A DNA stretch of 64,000 nucleotides. Source: Montifringilla adamsi. Lineage: Eukaryota > Chordata > Aves > Passeriformes > Passeridae. Positions 23,897 through 37,420 of the stretch are shown piece by piece (the stretch's first letter is position 1; each line of letters opens with the position of its first letter). Where the stretch lies: contig JAGGNK010003335.1 in the NCBI GenBank assembly GCA_017590115.1, forward strand, positions 10,292,286-10,356,285, given 5' to 3'. The position numbers and the translations under genes are program-made. The notes beneath the pieces are model-generated. The model did not search any database. It had not been told where the DNA came from and saw nothing but the letters and a program-made list of their open reading frames with translations.

Positions 23897-26800
23897 GAGC
23901 TTCTCAGCAGTGCAGTAATTAGATTTTGTACTGTGTCACCAGTACTGCATGGATTTCTGAAAGGGACATCTGGATTTTCACTGGTGACTGAATCCAGTGT
24001 TTAAAGATCTTGGTGTTTTCAGTCTGATATGTGGTGTGTCTAAGTTCTGTAATTGTTCATACTGAATCTGCTGGCTCAGGCATGAGATTCATGGATTCAG
24101 TTTCCTCTTCCTTGGTTTGTCAGAGCTGTGAAAGAAACTGACTTTGAAACCTTGGTTAATCTTTTTGCTTCCTTACAATTGTTAAAGGTCTAAACATTTA
24201 AGAGGAGCACCAGATTACCTCATTTGGGAGTCACAGCTTCTCAATGACACAGTGTCTTCAGCAAAATGTTTTTCTTGTGGAAGTTGGATCCATTTGAAAT
24301 GGATTCACGTTGTGTCTGCAGATACAGTCTGGGTTTTTTTCTCTTCTGCTGGAGGGTGGTGAAAGCTGTGGCTCTTGGTGAAGTGTTGTGGTGTTACTGT
24401 GGACTTGTTCATCATCTGCAGTGATCTCTGCTCAGGAGGTGGAAGAGAATACCAAAGGAAATTTCCTTCCATCCTGCTTAGGAACTTTGTCAGCTTAACA
24501 TGAATGAGTTTGGGCTTGTGCTCAGTGCTGCTGGATTATGCAGTTAGGATTCTCTTCTGCCTTCCTAAACAGGAGCAGCATGCAACACATCACCATTCAG
24601 TGTGTGTGCAGCCTGCTTTGGCTCTGTGCAGTCAGCAAGAAGGGTCAGGATTTAAATAATGAGATCAGATCATGCACCTGGATCTTGTTTGAAATCACAG
24701 GGTGAAAAGCTTCTAAAGCCTCTAAAATCTCCCAGCGGCTCCTCAGGAGAGGAGACTGGTTGGCAGACAAGACCCTGAAAACTGATGGGTTATAGTGTAC
24801 TCTTAAAATGAATGAAATGTAATCCAAGGTTTTAATTGCATGTCTGGGTTTATGCATTTAATGTTGACTTTAGCAATTCTGCTTCGTACCTAATGAGGCT
24901 GAACTCTTTGTGTAACAGTGAACCTCCTCCAAAAGATCTTAAGATTAAGAAATACTTGAAAAAGCAGGGAGGGAGAGACAGCAGTTGCAAAGATATCACC
25001 TATTTTCTTGAAGCTCCTTGAGTTTTAAGTGTCCTTTGTGGTTCAAAGTAACCTTGGCTTCAGTTTGTTATGAAAATTCCCTCCTTGCTGGCCTGCAGAA
25101 TGGCTTGGGTGATCCATGGCAAGTGTGTCAGAGATTTCTGTCATCTGCAGCCAGAGCAGTGGAAGCATCAAACAGGCTCTTCAGCAAACATACTGCAGAA
25201 CAGCTTTCCAGAGGGATTTAGAAACGTCCATTTCTTCATCTGCTCCTCAGGCAGCATCCTAATCCCAAACCCAGCTGACAGAGTGGGCTGTGATGGGCAA
25301 ACACTTGGCACTAACTCCAGGAAAGCTGGTGGGCTGTGTGCTAGAAGCTGGCATCCCGTGGATCTGACACAGTGCTTGACATAATTCCTGATCTGTTAAT
25401 GGAAATGCCTGAGTGGCCTTAGTTTTTTCACTGTGGAGTCAGCAATGGGGATGTTTCAAGTCTGTGGGATTGAATATTTCCTCCCAAGGCTCCCACCCAG
25501 CTCAAGGTTGGGAACTGTGTTCTGGCTCAGCAGTGTGCAGGTGATGGTAGCTGCACTAAAGCAGCGCTCTGAGGTGATGGTTGTGTGTCCCCTCTCTTGC
25601 TTTCATGTGTCAGAATAGCTCTGCAGGTCTGCAGCTTGAAAGGAAATGTCTGTCGTGTAAACATTTTTGTGTATGTATAACAAACTGTAAACACTGAGGT
25701 GTTTTGGTCCCTTACAGCGTAAGGCACCATCCAGAAACAGTGGTATGGGTTGGATGGGCAGCTTTCAGAAAGAGAAAGGTGTCTCTGCTGTAGCTTTGCT
25801 GCTCCATCTAATTCTATCAACATTTCTATTGCTAGAAGGGGACTGGCTGTACTTTGGAGAGGTTATAGTTGAAAGAAGTTACAAAACAGCATCCAGCAGG
25901 GTATAATCTCCTCTAAATAAGTACTTGATAAAGCATTTCAAGACATAAGCCTTCTTTAAAGAGTAAATGAAAGTTCATTGGTGTCCAGACAAAGACCCTT
26001 TGGCCATCTGGGCTTGACTTACTGTTGTCTGCTCTTGCTCATGGGTAAGGAAGTGCTGTCTGAGCTGTGGATATAGGGTGCTATGCAACACTTAAGCTCC
26101 CTTGACCTAATTCACTTGCTTTTTGCTGGAGCATGGATTAGCAGTGGCTTGCTGGTGCAAAAGTAAGCAGCAGTTAATTCTTGTAAGTCAAGTCCTGTAT
26201 GGCTGTGATTTGGGTAATGCCATCTTTGTGGAAAAAGCAGGGCAAATTCCTCAAATGAAGTGATAAAAGACTGGCAGGGGTGGTCCTGGAGGCAAATACC
26301 AACACAGCAGATAAGCTGTGTGTTCAGGTTTGGATGATGCTGCCTTCTTCTGAGTGCTGCTTTCCCTTTCTAAGTAATGACTGATCTCAGCTCAGGCAGA
26401 ACAGGCTTCCTTGGAGGCCTTAACACATTCCACAGGATTCCAGATTGTTCTGAAAATGCTTTCTAAATGCTCTGTTAATTAAAGATTTCTCTAAGTCAGA
26501 ATTAAGTTATTAAAATGTTCCAGGCATTTTGTAGAAGTCTTTTGAAAGCTGACTGTACATTCCTTTCCAAGTTGATCTACTGCCTGTTATGAGTTACAAA
26601 GTAATATTGTGCTGCTTGTGGGTTACAGATAAGTTCAAATAAACAAATGGTTAGGGCTTTTTGCAGTAGTTTGCCTTTTTGTGAACTGACGCTGCTATTG
26701 AGTCACTCTTTAGGATTTTGCAATTGTGTAATTGTGGTTCTTCAGCAGTAATGGAAGCAAATATTTCATGTGCCTAGGAGGGCACTTCTAAAATCCCTGG

Positions 26801-29800
26801 GTATGTCAGAGCAGGTAGTGCTGCATAAGACAGTGGACTAACAGCCATCTAAAATGTTTTTTCTTTGTTTTGCAGAACCTGTGTCTGCTTCTAAAAGACT
26901 GGGTGATCATAGATGATAGATTTTGTATCTTACAGAAAAATTGCACTGTGTGGCAAGTTGGCTCACTCAGCTGTGGTGCTGCAAGCCTTCAGTGTGCTGC
27001 TGAGGTGGTCTGAAGGTGACAGGTGCCAAAGACAGAGAAGCTGTCCTGGGTCTGTCCCTGCCCAGCTGTGAGAAGAGATGGTTCTCTGCCACCAAAACAG
27101 CAGTTAGAGCCTCAAAGCCAAACCCTGTCCTGACTTTGGATATATGTACTGACGTGGATTGAGTGCTGTTGTTCTGGGTTTTAATCAGGCTTTTAGTGTT
27201 TTAAAGGCACACTGCAGCTAGAAATAGTCTGTGTATCAAACTGAAAAGGTTGTGTATTAGAGGGAAATGGATTTCTGTAGCAGTAAAGTGAAGTTCTTAG
27301 CTTAAAATACTTGTTTGTAAGAGAGCTCTGGTTCTGCTTCCTTTGCAAATCCAAGTTCTGCATAGATTATTTTGCAGGTATTTTGGAAGAGCTTTAGTGG
27401 AGTTGTCACCTTTTCCTGGCTAGTGTAGTTAACTTCTGCAGGAAGATGATAATCAGTGTCCCCTTGACTCAGCCAGTGTTAGGAAACCTTGACTGCTGGT
27501 TCCAAGATAAAGTCAGTGCACAGGTGCCTTCCTGAGCTTGCAGTTGGCTTTGGCATTTGCTGTTCAGCTCTATGAAGTTGCAAAAGGTTAAAAAAATTGA
27601 ATGAGAACCTTGTCAGTTTATGTTGCTTTTGCCGGGACCCATGAGCAGCTGTGAAAGAGCTGATAAAGTTGATGTTCCAGTTCTGACTGGAATTTGGAAG
27701 AGAGTTTCAGGTTGGAACTTGGCCTGAAAGCAAATGTGTGGTTATAGAGAGCGCTGTTGTCATGTACATCATCCCAAAATCTTTTACAGTAAGTGAAGTG
27801 TTAATTGTTTTCTGTTTGCTCTGCAGTCTTCTGGTGTACCAAAAGCTGTGTAATTATCTTTCCTTATTAAAAGTTCAGCAGTGGGAATGGATGACTGTGT
27901 CCATGTTTGCTGTGCAATTACTGTGAAGTAATGGGAAAGCCTGCTGAGGGGTCAGTCAGCAAAAGCATTACTGGGAAACTGCATCTATGGAGCACGTGGG
28001 AGCAGAAGACAAATTTTCAAATGTCTTTTGTGTTCTGAAAGAAGGATGGGAGGCAGCTCTTACAAACTTTGCACTGAGATCAGAGTCTAGGCAGTGAGTG
28101 CATTAATCCATGGCGCTGAGAAAATGTTTCTTTTCCTAAGATAACAAAGTTTGACAGGGCTGTTTATCTCCCTTAAGTTTCACAGGAGGTATGAACTCCA
28201 AATACATTGTGCTCAGCCTCTTCTATCGTTGTGCTAGATAATTCCTTTGTAAAACATCTTGCCCAGAGAGGTCAGGTTTTTAGCACAAGCCTTGCTCCTC
28301 TGTTCCTGCTCTGGTTTTCCGAGCGTTTTGCAGATGTGCCTGGTTTATGAGGGGTGCTTTCTTCAGGGCAGCAGAGGTAAAATGAAGTTTAGAGCTGCTT
28401 GCATTTAAAAGACAAGGCAGCATCATGGCTGTGTGAACAGTTGCTGCTCTCTGACCCACAAAACAACAATTATTGGGAAGATGGAGTTTTTGGGGAAGGT
28501 TCACATAGTTTTTCAACCACTTCACTGCAGTCTGGAGCACAAGTTGTGTGTTCAGAGGATTTTCCATTTGCAGTACATCACTCTCCCAGTGCTCTTGGTC
28601 TGGATCTGGCTGGTGGAGTGTCCTTAGTGATGTTGCTCAGAGGACACAAAATTGTGCTGAACGTTTGCTATGTAAATTTAACATTTTTGCCTATCTGTAG
28701 CACAAGTTGTTTAAGCTGGCTTTAGCCTTTACATTCAGGAGTGCCTGTTTGGGGCCATGGGAGCAGCTCAAGAACCTTGGCAGCAAGAAAATCCTATCAC
28801 CTTGTTTGAATGGCTTTCATTCAGAGGGAATGGAAGACCTGGGTCAACACTGAGTTCCTGACTGATTTAAAATCCCTGCTCTCATGTACTTCTTTTGAAG
28901 CAGTAAGCCACTATTTATTTGAGATGAAGTTTAAATTTAAAACCCACAATGTAAATTACTTTGGAAGGGATGTCATTTTGTGCACCCATAATGGTGATAA
29001 GCTGAATAAAACAATTGCAGGAAACTTATTTCTGGGGGAGAAGCCAAGGGAGGTATTTTAGCCTTGGCACTTTTATGATAACTTCTGGAGCTTGCTCCTC
29101 TTACCAGAAAGATTATGGATGTTTGACTGGTACAATCAAAACCAGCTGGATTTGGGGAATTTTAAAGGGTTGTTTTTTAAAGCATTTTTATAAAAACCCA
29201 AGAAGTCCAATTAGTAGAATTCAATTCATAGGAGTTTAAAAATTAATGGTAACTTACCTTATGAAATATGGATCACTTGAGACCAAACTAAGAGCAGACA
29301 TATGGTTTTGATTTTTTTTTTCCTTTAAACATGGGCACGGTGCTAAGGCCAGACAACTTTATTTTCCTGATGCATTATAACCAGCTGCAGATGTTTTAGA
29401 TGTTATCGCTTCTAAATGGGCTCTGACAAATGTCTCCTGGAAGCCAGCAGCTCTAAATATTACATACACTGTATGCTGAGGAAATGTTGAAAATAAAGTT
29501 TTAGGAATTAAATGTTCAGTGTCTGAATCAAGAAAATTTACTTTCTGCCTTTCTCAGGAGGATTTGCTAGCTGAAAACATTCTTTTGTGAGACAGGCACA
29601 GATGTTAGTCAAGACACACATGGAGACTGGAACAAATATTGCCACAGATGGTGTTGCATGGTGTTATTTACTGGCCCTCTACTGCTAATACTGGAAGGTG
29701 GACACTTGGAAAGGTACATTGACATATAACTAAATGCTGACCTGGAATTTGTAACAGGTGTACAGCTATTCAGCATTAAGGCAAAAAAAAGAAGAAAAAT

Positions 29801-32066
29801 TGAAGTATTTATTGAAGCATATGGAAACGTTGTGTTTTGTGCATCAGTGAGCAGTGAATGGCTCTCTGCTGCAAAAACTTGTGATATTTCACTTACTCTG
29901 TTCAAGATTAAATAGTTTTAAGTAAAGGGTTATTTTGTGCTTCTTGTCTTTTCTGCATAGCTTTGAATCCTTTGAATCACCCAGAAGGACATTTTCACAT
30001 ATATATGGGATACAAAATATCGCTTCTGTATCAGATGTGTGGCTTTGTGGGGGAAGAGGGACCATATGAATATTGACATGGGAATTGCATCTGATGTCCT
30101 TGACTTGCAAAATTCAGACAGCTTGATTCATCGCTGCATAAACCATTCACATTCATTTTTCCATACCCCGAGAGAGAGTGGGAAAATATCTGTGCTTTGC
30201 TGTAACACCTCATTACCATGTGATTCCATATGCAGCTCTCAGAGTTCTCGGGTCAGCAGGGGAGGAAGGAGGTGTCCTGAGGGGACAGGCTGAGTGACTG
30301 AAGGCTGCAGGCTGAAAACTGGGCAGTAGAAATACCTCTTCTGGCAGGGATGTGCCAGGCACTGCATCTGATAGGGCTCGTTCATATGTTAGCAGTTCAC
30401 CAAGTAATGGTGGTCCTTGAAATTTTGTTGGGAGTCTTGCCAAAAATCTTTATGGAGTTTTAAAGGAAAATGGGGATTGCTGAAGTGTTATCAATAACTT
30501 TTTCTTTTTTTGTGTCTGTGAGAGCTGTTTTGGTAAAAAGGTATTTCAGAACATGTTATATGCTTATTATGTGTATAAAAGGTTAATGATGCATTTAGTT
30601 TGTACCACACAGGGTGACCAGAGGGAATCTCCTTGCCTGTCTGTGTTACCCCTAAAGAGCCTTGCTCCAGCTTTGGTCTGGTTTAAATATAAGCCAGCTT
30701 GTGCTCACTGGAATCCCTGGAGTCTGCCTGGCACTGGGGAGCAATTCCAAGAGCAGATTAGGGCTGGAAGCATCAATGGGTAAGTGCTGGAGCAGGGACC
30801 TGCATGCTTTGCTGGGAGGGACATGGCACAGTGCTCCGGGTGGGAGCACAGCCCAGCAAATGCAGGTCTAATGATTTGGATTTTGCTTTTTCACATTAGT
30901 GTTTAAAACTGCTTAGATATAATCCCCCCAGCAAATCTCTCCATGCTCTGGGATGGTGAACACTGGCTGCTGCATGCTGGTTTTTAAGTATGAACTGGCT
31001 ACACTGAATTCTTGTGCAGCTGAACAAAGGCTCTCTCTGGTGCCTGGCAAAGAAGAGAAGTTTTCATGTCTGATTCTGTTTGTACAGGAGCATAAAATGG
31101 GTCTTTGTATCAACATGCTATAACAAATGAAACATTCAGGCAGAGGTTTGGTTTGATGCTTGCCAGTTGTGTGGTGCCTCTGGAAAATCACAGAATGTAT
31201 GTATAAAATCCTTGGCAAGGAGGAGAACTTACACTCAGTTCAGAGTCCAGAGCTACTAGTTGCATGTGTTGAGATGGACATTTTTCCTTGGCTTACAAAC
31301 CATTATTAAGAAAGTTTATGCATTGAAGTTTGATGTTCATAATATGAGTATTTTCTTAGTGGTTGCTCATCTGAGCTACAAAGAAGTTTCTTCTGCCAGT
31401 CACGCAGGATATTTCTACCATCTCTTGAGCTTGCTCTGGTGTCATGCCACAAGTCCATCAGAAAAAAAATCTCAAGGATAGTATGTGCCCCTCAGCTGCA
31501 GCTGTCTCAACATAATTATGCTCAGAGGTCCTTTTTCTCCACTGCGTATGGAGCCTGAATCCCTCACATTCCAGATTAAAAGACAACCCACAGTTCATTT
31601 TCTGAAACATCAGTCAAAAGCACACAGAATTTTTGTGCAGCTCTTAGAAGATTGATCTGAATACTCTGAAATCCATAGAAGCTATGAACTTTGGCTTGCA
31701 TCTTCTTAAGGAAAAGAAAATGATCCTACCTTTGATGGAATCTAGCAGAAGTTGGCTTCCATTTAACTTGAAGGAATTTGGGGTGGTTTCTCATCTCTGT
31801 GGTCTAAGTGGAATATCTTGGCTTGTTCATAACAACTGCTGCTTTTTAAAAATGCATTTGAAGGCATTTTGGAGGTTAAAGTATTTGATTTTCCCATGTC
31901 ACTCATCATGTACTGTAGTTTCTTCTGACTTTCCCCCTCTTGGAGGAAATGTTCAGCTTTCTGCAGTGAGAGCTGCTGCAGAAGGAGTTCCAGAGAGTCA
32001 GGAGGGTTCTTACAGAGGATAGAGGATTAAGTGATGAAAGCTTTTATAACTACATGAGCATTGGGC

Positions 32067-32122
32067 TGGTTTTGGTGTTTTGGGTTTGTTTTTTGGTTTT
32101 TTGGGTGTTTTTGTTTGTTTTT
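32067..32122. repeat. T/G-rich low-complexity tract
   Basis: The tract consists of irregular (T)nG and (T)nGGG units such as ttttgggtttgttttttgg. It has no regular period and sits in intron 1. Confidence 0.75.
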
Positions 32123-35100
32123 ATGCAAAGGTCTTTCTGAAGCTTGCAAAGAAGATTAAATAGAACAGTGTTACTGTGGAGTTGTTGTTTAATCGGGCTC
32201 TTCTTTGACTGTCACTGAGATTAAAAATGTTAACACAGGCTTGATACAGTTCTAGAAACTAAAGCAAGTGCCTTTTTAAAGATCCATGTAGGGAAGGTGT
32301 CTCAAGTTGCAGCAACTAATTAGATGCAACTGTTTGGAGATGTCAAAATAGGTGTACTAAGCAGACAAACATGTGGAATTTCTCACCTACTAATAATTAT
32401 TTATTGATTCCTTTAAGGCTGGCACTGAAGTTTCCCTTCTCTTTTGACAGAAGCAACTTTCTGCTTGAAAAGGTTTTTAACCTCTTTGGTTTGATAAGCC
32501 TAAAAGTTAGGGGGAGGTGGAGACTGATACGTGTTCCTGTATGAGGAAGTCTGAAAGAGTTTTACTTTTTTGGAGTGGGTAGAGATGGCAGGAAGAATAG
32601 TAAATGAATTGCCTGAAGGTGCTCAGCTGCCTGAAAAATAAGTGTCCAATATCCAGGGCCTGTTAAGGAGGGCTTTGACAGGGCTTGTCTCAGTAATAGA
32701 GGCAATTCAATGATCTTGACCCCATCTTCCAGTTTACTTTCCCCTCCACTGTGCTGGTACGGCCCTGGATGGGGACTTACTGCAACCAGATCGATGAGAA
32801 AAGCTGGATTTGAGACAAGAAAAAAGCCTTTAAACTGAGCTCTGCTTCCGAAGATGATGAGTGTAGAACGGCAGTGTAATTCAGCAAACTGGTTTTGCTC
32901 AGCTGTGTAGAGTAAAAAGACTGTTGGTCTCACCCCTTCAAGGCATTTGCAAGGATTTACTTCAGACCATGGACAAAAGTGTCAGGATTTATCAATCTAA
33001 GATTAGCTTTACTTGAAAGTACAGAGCAGGCTTGAAATTTGTTTTGTTATGCAAATTGGACACTAATTCCACTGAATTGCATGAATCTTTCTTTTTACTT
33101 TTTGGCAAGATTGACGTCTCTTCATTACAGTAATGTTATGGTCCTCCCTTCTGTTAATGTAATTTGTGAAAATCCAGTCCTATTTAGGCTCTTCTGAGCA
33201 GCTGTCCTAAATGGGATTACTGAAACATAGACATTTATCTGAGCTTTTTGCTTTTATAATTCATAATAGTCAACTGCTCTGGCTTAGGCTTTTTAGGATG
33301 GTGAACTTGTCTTGCCTCTTTGCACAGTGGTAAATTTATGGAAATACATAAATATTTCCTAATCGGGGAGCATCATGTAGACACTTAAATCTCGATGTCT
33401 CTTTGCTTACTTCAAGTTTCAGAAGCTGTTCTTAGAAATAAAAAAGACTAGTTCACTTTATGTGTGGCCTCTGGAGTGTTTTGTAACATGAGGCATGGGA
33501 AAGTAGGTCTGGTTGAAGTCATCTGTGAAGAAGTACTGAGAGAGAAGTGGCACTTCTCTCTGAGGTAGATACTGAGGAGGGGTGAAAGTGTTTCCTTGCT
33601 CTGTCTGCGTGGTGAAGTGAATTTAGATGCATCTGAAGACCACTCCCGTTGGCATCTTGCTGTGAAATGCCAAGGCTGACTTTTAGTATGTGTTAGATAT
33701 GAATTATGAAGTGATCTGGGTCCATATTCAGTGTGCATCTCTTAATAGCATAAAATTATTCAAAGTTGACTTGTTTCCATCCATTAAATGTCTGGCATAT
33801 TTATGATTCTCTTGCCTTTCTATGAAAGGTGGCAACTTCCACATCTAACATTTCACTTGTGTTTTGGGAAGGCAGTTGCTTTTCTTTTAATTTTTTTCTT
33901 TTTTATATTACCTTAACATATGTAGCTTGTCTCCCAGTGATCTTGCATGTTCTGACACTCAAAACCGGCACTGTTATGTAATGGATTTGGGATTCAGACT
34001 AATGTTCTTGGGCAAAACACACTTGCCATTTAGCATCAGGTTTCATGATCTCATGGGGAGAGATTGCTCACAGGATTAGGTGTGGCTGCCTGTGGTTTGG
34101 GCTAAATAATCTGCCTGCTGACTACTGCTAGTTTTGGTAACCAGTGTGGTGCTTTTTTCCCCTGAAGCTTGACAAGCACCTGTACTGCTGCAGTCCCACC
34201 TTTACTTAAAAAGCCATCTTTCTTACCACAGCCTGTCTCATCCATGAATCCTTACCCTGAGAGCAGCACTGCAGAGGGGATGTTTTCCACAAGAGGTTAG
34301 TTGATTAAATGCTATGACAAATTATTACAGCTACTTGAAAGCTTCTGTCTTCAATTTTACAGTGTCAAGTTACTCTGTCTTACTTAAGTGCCAACACTCT
34401 CCAGCTGCCTTTTGTCAAGGTCATTGTACATGACTCACCTGTAAACATGTTCTCTTCTCTGGGAGGGGAGAGCAGATGTTTCTGCCTCCAAGAGATGCTC
34501 CAGGCACTTGCTGCAGGAGATGGTCAGCAGGCTGTCAGAAGCAATCTTTATGGGCAGGCTGGTCTTTCACAAGGAGATGTGTTTACAGAGCATGAAATGA
34601 ACATTTTTGCACAGAAGCAAATAATTGCTTACAACGGAGACTTTAGTGGCAGATTTGAAGCTTGAATGATCATTAGTAAGGTCAGCTGGAGCACACATGG
34701 TGTCCATCTCCTGAGCAAAGTCATTTAGGACTTTCTAGCTGTTCTTTTGTGCTGAAAGGTTTTAAGACATTGTAGTATTCACGCCATGAGCTTGTCACTT
34801 TTGATAAAAACTTGTGAGGCTGTGTTGCTACATGTGTATATGTAGTATAGTTTCTTCAAAATCATTCTTGAATGGAAAACTATTTTTTGACTTGCAGGAA
34901 GAGAGGAAGGAAGCCCATGCCCATTATCTCAGTCTTAAATTAATATTTAATAGTATTCCAGCACTGGCAGGGTTTTTAAGATTCTCTGCATGAAGTGTGT
35001 GTGAAACAGGCTGTTGTCACAAGCAAAAGGGATCTCTGTGAAAGCTTTCTGTGGTCAGGAGATGGGTCTGAAGGGCAGCAGCTCTCAGGCAGTGTTGGCT

Positions 35101-37059
35101 GCCCCAAAATGCTCTGGTTAATGCTCTCACACCTCAGGTCAGAGCTCTTTCTTGGGCAGTAATGAAAAATGGTTTCCGAAGAATGGCTATTGGCAAAATT
35201 AACCAGATTGATTCTTCACTGATGACACAGATCAAGACTTGAACTTCAGTCTTCTATGGTAATAAGACCAGTTCATCATCAGTAATTGCATCTCTTTGTT
35301 CCCAGCAGCTTCTTCAGCCTCCTTACTCTCCTCCAAGGTCACTTCCTCACTCAACAGATGTGCAAGTCTGGCAGAGCATTTAAAAACCACAGAGCTTGAA
35401 GGAGATGAAGTTTTTGTTCAAGCAGTTCAGTTTGATTGCAATTCACCACGTCACAGAATTGAGGAAGTCTGACTGATGTTAACTGTGAGTGCAGACAAAC
35501 GTCAGAGCAGAGGGAGCCTCTCCTCTCTGCACTCCACAGTTGGAAATGCTTAAGGCTTGGAGTGCTCCATTTTCAAGACATCTGTGCTGCTTCAGGGAGG
35601 GAAAAAATTGCCAGTGTCACAAAGGCTGTTCTGAAAACATCTTTAAAATGCTGTGTGTTACACCCATGATCTTCCCATTGCTTTTCTGTAGGACATCATT
35701 CTCCAGAGGGCAGTGGCCCTTCTTCCTTCATTCACATTGTGCAGAACAGCATTAAACATAACCCCTTTCAGCAGAGTTATCCTTGTCTGTGCTGAAAGCC
35801 AATGAATGTGGCTCTTGAAAGGAACATCTGAGCATTGCCTGAATACTCCCAGAACAACTGTCCTTGAGTCCAGAGAACACACAAAATCTAGGATACAAGT
35901 TGTGTCTCACTCCCTGTCCCCATTAAAAGGAGGCTTTAAAATAGTTTATGCTGCTCTGTACAAGGCTGAACAGACATTCACCTTCAGAATTCCTCCAAAG
36001 AGCTGAAGTGGAGCTCCCTGTGTGAGCTGAGCAGCCAGCATTGTTTTGCCAGTGCTGTTTTTGCCGTGAGGTGTTACACCATAAATTTTCAGAGGACTCC
36101 AGAGAGATGAACACACAATGAATTAGTCAGACCCTCTGTAACACGACCTGCTAATAGCCTGCCCTCTCTGAAACAGTCCCAGCAGTGGGAACTTAATTCT
36201 TTTTTCCTGTTTAATGAGACTTGGTAGAACAAACACCTAAGCAAATCTGAGGGGTTTGTAGCTGTCATTCTCTGCTGCATCTCATGTACAACCATGCATT
36301 TTATTTCTTTATTGATTTTTTCCCCCTTTTTGTCAATGCTTAAGCAGTATTCTTTCAATATGGAGCAAGACTCAAAAATACCAGATATAACACATTCTAG
36401 TCAAATTGGGTGCTTCTTTATTCTGGTATGAGAAGCTGCAAAAACTGTATTTCAGAGAATGTCCTGCTGTATAGCAATTTTTCTCAGTCCCATGGAGCTT
36501 CATTATAGCGAGGTCAGACTATGCCGTAGAGAAGAAAATTTATATTTTATCATAGGGCTAACTTCTATGCTCTTGTAATGACCCTGAAGGACAGTAAATG
36601 CTCTAAATAATTCAGCTTCTCTGGAATTCAGTTCTACTGTGCTATAGGAGCTAGAATAGATCTAGGAAAATAGAAAATATTGTGGTGTATTTTAATGTGG
36701 TGCCTAAAGGATGCTTATGAGGATGTTTGCTGCTATAACTCTATCCAGGAAGTGGACATGTAAAATTTCAGGAATTCAGTGTTCTGAAAAGGGAAAGAGC
36801 TCCCTTAAGATCCTTGTGGTGAAATGAAACTCCTCAAAGTTGAATTGCCTCTTGGCCCAGGATGGAATATACTAATTTCTCGTGTAGTTGAAAAGCCTCT
36901 TCCATAATTCCATGTGTGGTACTTCTAATTTCATGTCTTGGCCTTTTCTTTGCAGCTGTGTGGAAAAGCGTGAGGGCTATTTCTAGTGCGTGCCTTTCCT
37001 TTTCTGCCCAGTCATCTCTGCCCTCATCAGCATCCATTATTTTGCATTTTTCTGCGTGT

Positions 37060-37420
37060 GATGTTTTTGTAAATATCTCAGGATGAAATTAGCTTTTTTC
37101 AAACAGCAGGACAGAGTTCCATACAGTCATGATGATAGAACAGCTGCTGAACAGCTGCATAAAAAAAAATCATTGAAGTCTCACATTTGTGCAGCTAATG
37201 TCTTCTTTACCCTTTGAATTGTATCCTAAATTTTTGATGCTTTTTTCTGTGGCCAGGACTGCTTTTGAATTTTAATCCCGTTCTCCAGTTAGCGACATCA
37301 GCAGATTTAACAAGCCTGTTTTCCATTCCAGTATTGAAATCGATAGATAATTTTACAGGGTCTAGAAAGATCCTGGCAAAGATTGTTTTGACACATGACC
37401 TGAATGTTTGCATCAAAATG
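37060..37420 (-). mobile_element. Ancient CR1/L3-like LINE remnant, antisense
   Basis: The + strand at 37280-37400 matches, with much divergence, the antisense reverse-transcriptase end of CR1/L3-type LINEs. The segment 'gttagcgacatcagcagatt' corresponds to the usual 'gtgtcatcagcaaattt'. It is followed in the expected order by 'attccagtattgaaatcga' and 'acagggtctagaaagatcct'. A weaker match near 37080, 'atctcaggatgaaattagct', also comes in the expected order. The copy is very old and non-coding. The family call comes from recalled consensus and the boundaries are approximate. Confidence 0.6.
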
